Of a stretch of DNA of 64,000 nucleotides, positions 18,278-27,287 are shown piece by piece. The position numbers and the translations under genes were made by a program. A model generated the notes under the pieces. That model saw only the letters and a list, made by a program, of their open reading frames with translations. It was not told the DNA's origin and searched no databases. Source of the DNA: Aequorivita vitellina (GTDB lineage Bacteria; Bacteroidota; Bacteroidia; Flavobacteriales; Flavobacteriaceae); NCBI RefSeq assembly GCF_022008365.1, contig NZ_JAIRBA010000003.1:1-64000 (forward strand). Direction: 5' to 3'. Numbering within the stretch: the first letter of the stretch is position 1; every line of letters begins with the position of its first letter.

Positions 18278-19771
18278 TTAGTTTTTGATGATTTTCTGAA
18301 CTACTTCTGAACCATTTTCAAGTGTAAGATTTACAAAATAAATTCCATTTGCGTAGTGTGCAATATTTACTCCAGTAGTGCTTTTGTTTACATTTTTCAT
18401 TTCTTGTAAAAGTGCACCAGTTATTGAATAAACTTTTACATTATCAATAGCTATAGATTGGCTATTAATATTTAGCACATCACTTACTGGATTAGGGTAA
18501 ACAGCAATGTTGTTTTCAATATTATCATGGGTAGGCATATCCAAAAGATTAGGGTCTTTAAATATATAGGCCGATCCTGCACGGTCAATTTCATTTCCTC
18601 CATTTTCATCGTGGTCTTCCCAAGGCGCACCTGCAATCAATTGGTTTTCATGTATTGCAATACTCCAACCGTAAAAATCTTCGCCTTCAGAATCGGCGCC
18701 TAGTACTACTTGCTCTTCGGTCCACGTTCCTGAGTTTTCTCTTTTATAGAAGTAAACCTCGCCGGTTTCAAATCCATAGGCATGTGGTGCGCTCACGACA
18801 ATATTATTTCTTTGAATATCTGTGCTCCAACCAAATTGAGTACCTTCAGTTGAGGCATTACCTACTAGTTTTTGCACTTCTACCCAAGTTCCTTGATTGT
18901 CCTTTTCAAATATATAAGCCGCACCTTGCTCTAAATTTGAGCCATAGGCTCCGATTACCATTTGATCTCCAGACAGGCTCACCGAGGTGCCAAAAAAACT
19001 ATCGTTGGTTGCATCAGACGCCATAAGCGTTTGATTATACTCCCAAGTTCCGTTACTATTTTTCAAATAAACATATGCGGCACCTTTGCGCCCATCAGCT
19101 TCATTTGCTCCGATTACCAAATAATCTCCAGATATCGAAACACCTATTCCAAAAGTATCGGATGCTGGTGCTGTGGGACTTAGAATTTTTTGAGCTTCTG
19201 ACCAATTTCCAGCTTCTCTAGTAAAAACATATACCGAACCGACCCATCCGTTTTCACCTGGAGCCCCTACAACAATTGTATTACCATCAGCGTCTAGAGA
19301 GGTAGGGTTCATGCCTAGTTTTGCATCATTAGTCATATCGGAAGCCATCAGTTTTGTACTAAACTCATAGTTATTATTTTGGTAATTGTAAACATATAAG
19401 GCTCCGGCTCTCGTTGTACCACCTACATCTGCCCTACCTGCGGCTACTACTAAGTAATCTTCAGCAAATGTTACACCGCCACCAAACTCTGCTCCTTGGT
19501 TGGGATCATCAGCTGCCAATCTTTGCGAATAGCTCCATGTTCCTTGATTGTCTTTGCTATAAATATAGGCAGCCCCCGAAGCTACAGTTTCTCTTGAAGC
19601 TCCAACAACAGCAAAGTTTTCAGTAATATCGACGGAGGTACCATATTCTGCCCGACTTTCCCTGTTTGCACTAACAATTTTCGCAGTTTGGTCAAATTGT
19701 GCTTTTACGGTTGTAACCCCAAATAAACATGCTAGGATAACAACGCATTTTGTAATGTTAATTTTTGTCAT
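18278..19771 (-). CDS. T9SS-exported FG-GAP repeat protein
   Basis: The 497-residue protein has a signal peptide (ITKCVVILACLFGVTTVKAQ). Residues about 35-400 form roughly seven FG-GAP-type beta-propeller blades (AEYGTSVDITENFAVVGAS, FGTSVSLSGDQMVIGAYGS), a fold used for protein or sugar binding. A type A sorting domain ends it (VYPNPVSDVLNI, GIYFVNLTL, VQKIIKN). It is the first gene of the operon with the FN3 protein. The upstream region carries the tandem GTCACA element described separately. Confidence 0.85.
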   Translation of the reverse strand: MTKINITKCVVILACLFGVTTVKAQFDQTAKIVSANRESRAEYGTSVDITENFAVVGASRETVASGAAYIYSKDNQGTWSYSQRLAADDPNQGAEFGGGVTFAEDYLVVAAGRADVGGTTRAGALYVYNYQNNNYEFSTKLMASDMTNDAKLGMNPTSLDADGNTIVVGAPGENGWVGSVYVFTREAGNWSEAQKILSPTAPASDTFGIGVSISGDYLVIGANEADGRKGAAYVYLKNSNGTWEYNQTLMASDATNDSFFGTSVSLSGDQMVIGAYGSNLEQGAAYIFEKDNQGTWVEVQKLVGNASTEGTQFGWSTDIQRNNIVVSAPHAYGFETGEVYFYKRENSGTWTEEQVVLGADSEGEDFYGWSIAIHENQLIAGAPWEDHDENGGNEIDRAGSAYIFKDPNLLDMPTHDNIENNIAVYPNPVSDVLNINSQSIAIDNVKVYSITGALLQEMKNVNKSTTGVNIAHYANGIYFVNLTLENGSEVVQKIIKN

Positions 19772-19858
19772 TAGATAAATTTTAGAATTAGTTATGTTTT
19801 TTCTAGTTTTAAAGAAGAAAGCTTCAGGTTATGTAGCTTTCTATTTTAAAAGATTCGA

Positions 19859-19936
19859 TAAAAATAGCGACAAGGAGGATTTAACGCTAAAAAAGTGCGT
19901 AGACATTTTGTGACATGTGGTATTACAATATGTGAC
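19859..19936 (-). promoter_or_regulatory. Tandem GTCACA operator and -7-like box before the FG-GAP operon
   Basis: On the minus strand, GTCACA occurs at 19936-19931 and again at 19914-19909 (22 bp apart). TATTTTTA lies at 19866-19859, 48 bp after the start of the proximal repeat. The same architecture recurs before genes at 60847 and 63889 and behind the regulator at 20911. The stretch from here to 20834 also shares an AAAAGATTCG block with that copy. Confidence 0.6.
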
Positions 19937-20323
19937 AGAGTACTGTAAAGCAGCAATATATGATAAAACAGGAAGAAATTTGAGCTATATACATTCTTTG
20001 GAATTAGCTTCCTTCAATTTCCGGCAAAATAGAGGTAATATTTAGCAAGGAGGTTGTTTCACTATAGAATATAGGCAGTAATAAAATTACTTTCGATGTT
20101 GTTCTTTATCTAAAAAAACCTCTGTTCTTTTATACCTACAATCTGTCATCGCCAAGTAGGCGATTCTTCATATCCCTAATTTAGTTAAATTTGATAAGCT
20201 CTGGAAAATTCATGATTTGTTGAATTAACAAGCGGAAATTATCGGCAGTAGATACTATTTGAAAAATAAATTAAATGCTTTCGATCATCCGGTTTAGAGT
20301 TTTTAACCGTACCTTATCATTAT
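19937..20323. other. Gene-free stretch, possibly decayed
   Basis: No intact gene is seen. On the minus strand around 20150-20225, a short interrupted frame (PELIKFN, stop, IRDMK) vaguely resembles the small frame at 20695-20802, so part of it may be a decayed duplicate. Confidence 0.35.
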
Positions 20324-20536
20324 TTATAATTTATCGCTTTCTGATTTATTTAATTTTCTTTTTGATAATCCAATAAACAAAAATTCAATGAAATAACCAG
20401 CTATAAGGATGAGACTAATTTCTTTAAATGATTCACCCAAAACTTGATAACAAATTATGAGTAGCATAGCCCAAATAGTGCCGCTAATTATTTGAATTCT
20501 TGTTAAAATCTGTTTTAATTTTTTAGAGCATTTCAT
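20324..20536 (-). CDS. Small two-transmembrane protein
   Basis: The 70-residue product has a basic N-terminus (KCSKKLKQILTR) and two hydrophobic segments (IISGTIWAMLLIICYQVL and SLILIAGYFIEFLFIGL), ending in a charged tail. The composition and topology are typical of real small membrane proteins. No family was recognised. It stands alone between two copies of the GTCACA promoter. Confidence 0.55.
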   Translation of the reverse strand: MKCSKKLKQILTRIQIISGTIWAMLLIICYQVLGESFKEISLILIAGYFIEFLFIGLSKRKLNKSESDKL

Positions 20537-20694
20537 TTTTCTAAATTTTAAGTTTTACTCTATTGCGTTAGCGCGTTACTTTCCAAAACTATTTACGTAT
20601 TAACCTTTGTTTTTCTCGTTCTAAATTCTGCTGAAAAACGAAAATCTCGTTCTTTTTATAATAAAGCAATATATTTAGGTAATCTACTAAAGCA

Positions 20695-20802
20695 TTATTT
20701 TATGTAGTGAGATTCTTCCATATCCTTAGAAGTGAATTTGCTGAATTCTGAGAGAATAATATTTGAATTGATATTTTTAAATAATTGGTTTGAAGATAAC
20801 AT
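20695..20802 (-). CDS. Possible small ORF after the orphan GTCACA promoter
   Basis: An ATG at 20802 opens a 35-codon frame (MLSSNQLFKNINSN, then FSKFTSKDMEESHYIK). It begins about 25 bp after the -7-like box of the orphan operator, the same distance as for genes at 60847 and 63889. It has no signal peptide. It may be a genuine peptide, the start of a lost gene, or chance. Confidence 0.3.
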   Translation of the reverse strand: MLSSNQLFKNINSNIILSEFSKFTSKDMEESHYIK

Positions 20803-20826
20803 AGATCTCTATAATAAAAGATTCGG

Positions 20827-20904
20827 CAAAAATAGTTAGATGCTTATTTCTTTAAGTAAAATGGAGGAAGACAAAACGTGACAAATACAGGGAAAATATG
20901 GGAC
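20827..20904 (-). promoter_or_regulatory. Diverged tandem operator and -7 box behind the TPR/LuxR regulator
   Basis: On the minus strand, GTCCCA (20904-20899) and GTCACG (20882-20877) are 22 bp apart. TATTTTTG (20834-20827) lies 48 bp after the start of the proximal copy. It begins 7 bp after the regulator's stop codon, mirroring the arrangement at 60921-60954. The downstream region shares an AAAAGATTCG block with the promoter at 19859. Confidence 0.55.
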
Positions 20905-20910
20905 ACTGCG

Positions 20911-22560
20911 TTAAATTTCTGAGAGATATGCGTGCAGGGGAATATTTTTAGGGACATTCATCTTTTTTGAAATTCGTTCCTTTCTCTTTCGGCAAGATTG
21001 TTGGGTAATGTTGAGTAGTGATGCAATTTCCTTATAGCTTAAATTCATATAGAGGAATGCAAGAAACCGAATGTCGTTTGGCGTTAATTGGGGGTGTTTG
21101 GCTCTCAAACTATCTAGAAAACCTTGGTTTAACTCTTCAAAGTGCACAAAAAAGCTATCCCATTGCGTATCTTTTTTGAGGTGTTTTTTTAAATCGTTTA
21201 CTCGACCTTTTAAAGTAGTGTTGGTTGCAATTTGGGTGTTTACAGATAAAGAATCTACAACCTCCTCTATCAGTTCATTTTTACTAGCTAAATACATGGC
21301 CCGAGCTGTCAATTCTCTATTTTTTATATCCAGTTCGTTTTTTAAGCGTTCTTTTTCTAACAATACTAAGGCTTCTTTTTCACGGTGCTGTTCTTCAATT
21401 AATAAGTGATCGCTTATTTCTTTTTCCAATTCTAATTCTACAATTCTTTTTCGTTGTTTGTGTTTGAGGGAATTATTTTTGTACACCCATATTAAAAACC
21501 CCATAATAAGTACAACTCCAAAAATAATAATATAAAAAAATTGTTTTTCGCGTTTTAATGTTTTTTTGCTTTCTAAAAGTTCGTGTTGGTAATTTTGAAT
21601 TTGGAATTTTACTTTTTCACTTTTAAACAAGGCGGTATTCTTAATGGAGTACAGTGAATCTGTAGCAATGATTACCGAATCTTTATAGGCAATTGCTTTA
21701 TAAAATTCGTTTGTTTCTGCAAAAAGATTTGCCAGGCTACCGTAAGACGCTATTCGCTCCTCAATGTTGGGTTGTGCCGCACGGGCCATTAAAGCGTATT
21801 TTTGGGCTTTTTTATACTGCTTTTGTTTTTCGTAGATTTTCGATATCAATAGCAGCAGCGTAATTTTATCATTAACCGTTACACCTTCATTAATTAGGGA
21901 CAGATTATTTATTTGGGGTAAGATTTCTAAAGCTAGTTTTTCGGCTTGAACATATTGTTCTCGCAAATGTAGATTTTCCGCTTTTGCTATTTTTGCCAAT
22001 AAAAGGACGTTGGATCTAATTTTTAACAAGGGTAATGCCTCTTCGATATATTTCTTGGCTTGATCTAATTCTCCCATTTTATTTAACACAAGTGCTAAGT
22101 TGATGCCATAGGTACCAATAATCTCTTTGTCATCAAGGTCTTTAGCAATTTCATAAGCCTTGATAAACGATTCTTTAGCTTTGGGAAGATCCTTTTCCTC
22201 AATATATAAAATTCCTATATTGTTTACAACAAACATTTCCTGGCGCTTACCAAGATGTTTAATAGCAATTTCATAGGCTTTTAAATAATACCGAAAAGCC
22301 TCTCCATAGTCTAACATTAAACAATAATTTGTACCAATATTTAAGGTTGCATTAAAAGCTTGTGTGTACCATTCATTTCGAAGCGATGCTTCTTTAGCAG
22401 CAATCAATTCTTCAATGGATTTAGCGTGCTCTTTTTCCGATAAATATTTTACCCCTAGGTTAATTTGATCCACAACACTTGATTGGGTTTCGTTTTGGGC
22501 GAATATTTGGAATGGAGCGAGGGTTAACAACAATAGGACCGCTAAGGTATAGAAACGCAT
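20911..22560 (-). CDS. Membrane-bound TPR regulator with LuxR-like HTH
   Basis: Start chosen at ATG 22560, which gives a clean signal sequence (RFYTLAVLLLLTLAPFQIFAQ); an upstream extension to 22629 does not fit. The 549-residue protein has about seven TPR-like helical pairs (30-320) outside the membrane, one transmembrane segment (about 341-360, FFYIIIFGVVLIMGFLIWVY), a coiled coil (EKEISDHLLIEEQHREKEA) and a C-terminal HTH (about 487-549; LSYKEIASLLNITQQSCRKR, then ERISKKMN). This is a one-component type in which an envelope signal sensed by the TPRs would control the DNA-binding end. It is a paralogue of the protein at 60954. Confidence 0.8.
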   Translation of the reverse strand: MRFYTLAVLLLLTLAPFQIFAQNETQSSVVDQINLGVKYLSEKEHAKSIEELIAAKEASLRNEWYTQAFNATLNIGTNYCLMLDYGEAFRYYLKAYEIAIKHLGKRQEMFVVNNIGILYIEEKDLPKAKESFIKAYEIAKDLDDKEIIGTYGINLALVLNKMGELDQAKKYIEEALPLLKIRSNVLLLAKIAKAENLHLREQYVQAEKLALEILPQINNLSLINEGVTVNDKITLLLLISKIYEKQKQYKKAQKYALMARAAQPNIEERIASYGSLANLFAETNEFYKAIAYKDSVIIATDSLYSIKNTALFKSEKVKFQIQNYQHELLESKKTLKREKQFFYIIIFGVVLIMGFLIWVYKNNSLKHKQRKRIVELELEKEISDHLLIEEQHREKEALVLLEKERLKNELDIKNRELTARAMYLASKNELIEEVVDSLSVNTQIATNTTLKGRVNDLKKHLKKDTQWDSFFVHFEELNQGFLDSLRAKHPQLTPNDIRFLAFLYMNLSYKEIASLLNITQQSCRKRKERISKKMNVPKNIPLHAYLSEI

Positions 22561-22740
22561 TCTTCTTTTCTTAATAATTAAATGGGAAAACAAATTAGAT
22601 GTTATATTTAAGACGTTTATAGCATACATATGTTACGCGATAATGTATAAATACAAAACTAATGAATATTTAAGATTGCAATTACGCAAGATGCCAAACT
22701 ACATTAGTCCCCCAATCATGACTTTTAAATTGTTTTCAAT

Positions 22741-23601
22741 TTACCGTTGGCTTTTATTTAGAATTAAATCTTCAATTATTTTAAAATTCTTATTATTTGG
22801 TACGTGTTTAGATCCTTCCAATAAAACAACTTCTTCTAACGAAGGAAATAGTTGTTTTGCCTTTTTAATCATTTTTTTACCTGGAAACATAATGTCTTTT
22901 TCAGCAGCGAAAATGGTGATTGGTGTTTTTATGTTTTCAGCTGAATCTTTAGTAATTACAGGAAGTGGTGAGAAATCCATGTTGCAGTGCCGAAATGTAT
23001 TTGACATATAGTTTAATGCAAAATCGTCGTATTCAGTAAAAAGTACTCCCATTACTTTTTTTATGTGCTTTTGGTTATTTGTTTTGATAAACTTTTTTAT
23101 TGGAATGAACATTTTGAATAAACCTAGAAGCGGATTACCATTAACGATATAAACAGGTGCGATTAAAAAAACCTGTTTTATAGGTGTTTCATTAAACTCT
23201 AATGCCTTTAAACTGATTAATCCACCAAAGGAAAACCCTACTAAAGTGACCTCTTTTAATCTTAACTTTATAATGATTTCAATAAGCCATTTTCCATACT
23301 CTAAAGATTTCATGTCTAATCTGTTTTCAGCACTTTTATTAGGTTGTGCCAATACATCTACTGCATAGACGCAATATTTTGATGACAAATTGGGGAATGA
23401 ATCTAAAATTTGAGGTGCACAACCTCCTGTTCCGTGAATCAGAACTAAAGGAGGGTTTTCAGTATTACCAGTAATGATAACATTAGTGACACCAAACTTT
23501 GTTTCTACCAATTTTTCTGAATATTCAATATTCAGCTCTTTTAACTTTTGATTGTAAAGGCTTAAAATTTTTTCTTTTCCTTCTTTTGATTTGAAAAACA
23601 T
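22741..23601 (-). CDS. Alpha/beta hydrolase
   Basis: Start taken at ATG 23601 (MFFKSKEGKEKILSLY); a GTG at 23640 is possible. The product of about 286 residues has the alpha/beta-hydrolase plan: VLIHGTGG (oxyanion region), the nucleophile elbow GFSFGG, an acid after TIFAAEKDIMFPG, and a likely catalytic His in EGSKHVPNN. Substrate is unknown; esters, lactones or C-C bonds are possible. It starts about 50 bp after the MDR oxidoreductase and is probably co-transcribed with it. Confidence 0.8.
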   Translation of the reverse strand: MFFKSKEGKEKILSLYNQKLKELNIEYSEKLVETKFGVTNVIITGNTENPPLVLIHGTGGCAPQILDSFPNLSSKYCVYAVDVLAQPNKSAENRLDMKSLEYGKWLIEIIIKLRLKEVTLVGFSFGGLISLKALEFNETPIKQVFLIAPVYIVNGNPLLGLFKMFIPIKKFIKTNNQKHIKKVMGVLFTEYDDFALNYMSNTFRHCNMDFSPLPVITKDSAENIKTPITIFAAEKDIMFPGKKMIKKAKQLFPSLEEVVLLEGSKHVPNNKNFKIIEDLILNKSQR

Positions 23602-23651
23602 AGACTGTTCGTTTTTTGATGTTTTGACTTCGTTCAGCACGAGTTGATTAT

Positions 23652-24614
23652 TTATGGATTGATGATTACGATGTTACCCACTTTGCGTCCCGTATCAAGA
23701 TGCTGATGTGCGGTTACGATTTCTGAAAGTATATAGGTTTTATCGACATGCGTTTTTAGTTTCCCTTCTTCAAATAGATTAATTAATTCTTTTAATAAAC
23801 GTTTTAAATCTTCAGTCTTCTTTATTCCTGTAGCTTCAAACTTTACATTTTTTGGATTCCATAACATCTGCCACATAACTTTTCTACTTAAAACGGGTGT
23901 CATAAAAATACCATCAGTGGTTAAGATGGTTTTAGTGTCTTTATAGTTTAGTGTCCCTACTGTATCATATATTACATCAAATTTATCAGGTAGGTTGTAG
24001 ACTGATGTTTTTGTATAATCTATGGCTCGATTCGCGCCAAATGATTTTACAAAATCACTGTTTTTAGAACTACAAACTGCTGTTACTTTAGCTCCCAAAA
24101 CTTTTGCCAATTGCACTGCAGCAACCCCTAAACTACCCGAAGCTCCATTAATTAAAATATGCTGGTCTTTCTTAAGTTTGGCGTGTTCTTTTATAAAATT
24201 ATACGAGGTTAAAAAACCATCACAAATTGGAGCTGCTTCTTGGTGTGAAATATTAGTTGGTTTGAGGGCAATTACCATATCTTCTGTTATACATATATAT
24301 TCAGCATTACAACCATTACTAAATAGTTTTTCGCCAAAAATTTCATCTCCTATTTTGAATTCAGTTACCTCTGAACCAACCGATTCCACCACTCCTGAGA
24401 ACCCAGTGCCTAAACTTGTGTTCTTTGGTTTGAAAAGACCTAAAAAAATCCTTCCGAATTTCGGCCTTCCTGCTCTCATCATTGTATCGGCACGAGTAAC
24501 GGACGATGCTTTAATTTTAATTAAAACCTCATTAGGTTTAGGTACTGGCTTCTCAGTGTCAATAATCTGAATAACTTCTGGAGAGCCATATCTTGTATAA
24601 ATTGCTGCTTTCAT
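23652..24614 (-). CDS. NAD(P)-dependent quinone-oxidoreductase-like MDR protein
   Basis: This 320-residue protein has the full medium-chain dehydrogenase/reductase plan. A GroES-like N-terminal half (KAAIYTRYGSPEVIQ, GTGFSGVVESVGSEV) is followed by the Rossmann half (ILINGASGSLGVAAVQLAKVLGA), which carries a nucleotide-binding GASGSLG motif. Structural zinc ligands are not evident, so it fits the zinc-independent QOR/enoyl-reductase-like branch. Likely reduces a quinone or activated double bond with NAD(P)H. A broken relative lies at 43028. Confidence 0.85.
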   Translation of the reverse strand: MKAAIYTRYGSPEVIQIIDTEKPVPKPNEVLIKIKASSVTRADTMMRAGRPKFGRIFLGLFKPKNTSLGTGFSGVVESVGSEVTEFKIGDEIFGEKLFSNGCNAEYICITEDMVIALKPTNISHQEAAPICDGFLTSYNFIKEHAKLKKDQHILINGASGSLGVAAVQLAKVLGAKVTAVCSSKNSDFVKSFGANRAIDYTKTSVYNLPDKFDVIYDTVGTLNYKDTKTILTTDGIFMTPVLSRKVMWQMLWNPKNVKFEATGIKKTEDLKRLLKELINLFEEGKLKTHVDKTYILSEIVTAHQHLDTGRKVGNIVIINP

Positions 24615-24702
24615 AATTGTTATTATTTAGCGCAAAGTTGGTAACTACTTGAGCTTTAAACGTTCGTGTTTGGAAATTAGAACTTAATTGATTGGCTTAT
24701 TG

Positions 24703-25679
24703 TTACTGCCTTTTTTGCTTTGCCAATTTAAATTCCTCGGTTCTTTTTATCTGCTCTTCTAAATTCCATTCAAAATCAAATCGATTTTTCAAGAATATGG
24801 CAATGGAATCAAGTCCAATTTCAGTTCTTTGTTGCCAAACGTTTTTTATAGAATCTTATCAATGCTCTAGATTAATATATTTTAATCCTTTATACAAAGC
24901 CTTTAATGGTACAGAACGATGATTTTCTTTTTCAAAATACTCTAATTCTACTTTTAAAGGTTCATCAGATTTCTCTGTTATTAAAGCATAAAACTCGTTG
25001 TGACTTTTCTTATTCCTCTCATAATTGGCCTTTCCTTGATTGGCGGTAGCGATGTATAATTTTTTATGTAATGAGGAAATAGAATCAACTTTGTTTTTTA
25101 TCATTTCCTCATTCCACCAAATACTTGGGTCAATAGCTATGTAAGCGTTGAAGACACTATTTTTGTCATATATGCATTTAATGTTAGAAGCCCTCCCAAA
25201 GAATGACCTATGAGCGTTCTATGTGATTCTGTTCTATAATTTTTATCAATGTGAGGAATTAGTTCTTTTTCAATAAAGCTCAAAAATTTTCTTCCTCCTC
25301 CTCCAGTATTGGGACGTTTGGTCTTAATTTTTGTAACCGTAAAATCTCTTCTGCGGTCTACATTCTCAATAGTAACAATAATTGTTTCTGGCATCAAATA
25401 ATTTCTATTTCTATCCGAACTCATAAAATGTACTATTCCAACTGCTATTTTAAAATGAGCATAACCATCCAATAAGATTATAATTGGATATTTTTTCTCT
25501 ATATCAGTAGAATCATTTTATGAATTTGGAAGGCTTATCAAACAAGTTCTATTTTCATCTAATATGGAAGAATACATATTGAACTTACTGCCTACCAAAA
25601 TGTCATTATTCTGTTGCGCAAATAGGGTTTGTATTCCAAAAATAAAAATGAAAGAAAAAGCTGTTGTTAATTGTTTCAT
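24703..25679 (-). pseudogene. Broken exported esterase (Fes/EntD-esterase-like alpha/beta hydrolase)
   Basis: Reading from ATG 25679, the product starts with a signal peptide (AFSFIFIFGIQTLFAQ) and continues as a putative esterase (YPIIILLDGYAHFK, nucleophile GHSLGG, IAIDPSIWWNEE, RSVPLKALYKGL). A TAA interrupts it at 25518-25520 (PNS-stop-NDSTD), a frameshift follows near 25150, and another break comes near 24860. The tail (FEWNLEEQIKRTEEF) resumes in yet another frame to a stop at 24703. With three lesions it is very likely dead. Relatives hydrolyse siderophore or acyl esters. Confidence 0.75.
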
Positions 25680-25690
25680 AGCAATTGTTT

Positions 25691-26266
25691 TTATAGACTG
25701 TTAGCACTTGTTTTTCTGTTTAATACTTTAATTCCAAGTGCTATTAATACTATTGTCAATGCCATAAAAAATATACTTGTTGAAATGCTTTTTATAATCG
25801 AAAATATATTAGTTGCATAAACTGTAGTCTCTTTCAATTCGGGATAATTTTTAAGCATTGTAATAATTCCGAAATTCTCCAAATAATCTGCAATCCCGGC
25901 AATTATAGGTAATAGACTGAGAAAGATATAAGGGGAATTTAATTTGTTCAATTTTTTTAAGAAATATCCCAAAAGCAAACAGTAAGAAAGTCCGAATAGT
26001 AGTGGGTAAATCATATCCACAGGTATTTGGTTGTTTAGATAAGTCAAACGTCCATTTTCTCCAAGCAAACTGAATAATTCACTTACATAATCCAAATCAT
26101 ATCCTGTAGGCATCATATCCAGTAATTTCATTCCGTTAGAGAATTCCATTGTTTTGGGAATTGTAACAGTCAGCATAAAGGTGTAAACAAGATTGGTCAA
26201 GATAAAAAGGCCTAAAACTTTTTTTCCTGAAATGTTCTTTTCTATAAATTTGGTTAATCGTTTCAT
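25691..26266 (-). CDS. Multi-pass membrane protein of unknown function
   Basis: Start at ATG 26266 (MKRLTKFIEKNISGKK) is preferred over an upstream TTG/ATG extension. The 191-residue product has about four hydrophobic segments: VLGLFILTNLVYTFMLTV, MIYPLLFGLSYCLLLGYF, YIFLSLLPIIAGIADYL and IFFMALTIVLIALGI. The loop after the first contains a DMMPTGYDLDYV stretch. No known family was recognised. It precedes the dead esterase by 11 bp and may have been co-transcribed with it. Confidence 0.7.
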   Translation of the reverse strand: MKRLTKFIEKNISGKKVLGLFILTNLVYTFMLTVTIPKTMEFSNGMKLLDMMPTGYDLDYVSELFSLLGENGRLTYLNNQIPVDMIYPLLFGLSYCLLLGYFLKKLNKLNSPYIFLSLLPIIAGIADYLENFGIITMLKNYPELKETTVYATNIFSIIKSISTSIFFMALTIVLIALGIKVLNRKTSANSL

Positions 26267-26351
26267 TTTTTTTAAAATAGGTGCTAACAATAGAATATAT
26301 AAAGTAGATAAATTCTTATTGTTTTCATTTTATCAATAATTATATCAAACC

Positions 26352-26435
26352 CGAATTATGCATTACAAAATCCAATTCAGCATAGAAATATTGTAAATAC
26401 TAAAGTTTATAGGTGACTTTCTATTGCATAATTCG
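26352..26435. repeat. Long-range inverted repeat
   Basis: CGAATTATGCA (26352-26362) and its exact complement TGCATAATTCG (26425-26435) are separated by 62 bp. The element lies just 3' of the outer-membrane gene ending at 26445. It could be a terminator, an RNA structure or a mobile-element end; no T-run is obvious. Confidence 0.5.
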
Positions 26436-26444
26436 AGTGAAAGC

Positions 26445-27047
26445 TTATAACCAGCTAAACCCTAATCCTACATTAAAGATTACAGCATCTCTATGGGCGT
26501 CTCCATCTAAAAAGGCACGACCAAGGACTAATTTAGACTGTACATTAAGTGCAAAGTTTTTCTTTTTGTAAAATTCGTAACCTGTACTTGCCATAACAGC
26601 ACAGCCAAAGTTCCAATCGTCATTTACATTGTCTTCAATATCATATAGTGCTGGCGAATCTATTGCTAAACCAATTCCCCCGTGAATCCACCAACGATCT
26701 TTTATCCAATATTGTACCGATGGAATAAGTGCTCCAAAATTCCTGTCACTATCCTGAAATTCATATATGTTACCTGGTAAAGAGGCGGTAATAGCAAGTC
26801 TTTCGTTTAACATATAGCCCAACTTTAGATCTGGAAAAACAAAGGTTCCTTGAGATTCGTCGAAAGTTTGCATACCTGCGCTATCTTCTATACTGATTAA
26901 ACCTCCACCGACTACAAATTCGAATATGAATCCTTTTCTTTGGGTTGTGGTTTCAGAATTTGTGTTTTGTGCATAGGTTATACTTGATACTAATGTAAAG
27001 GCTACAAAAGCCATTCTTAATAAAATTTGTTTTTTGATTGTTTTCAT
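26445..27047 (-). CDS. Outer-membrane beta-barrel-like protein
   Basis: The product of about 200 residues starts at ATG 27047 or 27062 and has a signal peptide (LLRMAFVAFTLVSSITYAQ). The mature part has alternating short strands (GFIFEFVVGGGLISI, LKLGYMLNERLAITASL, YWIKDRWWIHGGIGLAI, FAVNLAL-type ends) and finishes with an aromatic residue region (VIFNVGLGFSWL), as barrel proteins do. This suggests an eight-stranded OmpA/OmpW-like barrel. Ligand is unknown. Confidence 0.7.
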   Translation of the reverse strand: MKTIKKQILLRMAFVAFTLVSSITYAQNTNSETTTQRKGFIFEFVVGGGLISIEDSAGMQTFDESQGTFVFPDLKLGYMLNERLAITASLPGNIYEFQDSDRNFGALIPSVQYWIKDRWWIHGGIGLAIDSPALYDIEDNVNDDWNFGCAVMASTGYEFYKKKNFALNVQSKLVLGRAFLDGDAHRDAVIFNVGLGFSWL

Positions 27048-27287
27048 TTTAATTGATTTCATGATTGTTCGTTTTTTGATTAATGATTTTTTTAATTGAT
27101 GTTCTAATTTCCTATAAAAGCTGGACGATTATGAAATGAAATAATCGAACTGTTACTTTAGAAAGATGACTTGTTGATTTTTTATTAAATTCTGAATTTA
27201 CTTTGTGATTCTTAACTAAACTGAAAAGTATCTTTATAAGACCGTATCATTCTAAGGAGGTATGACGCGTAGCTAATAGCCTTTAGT

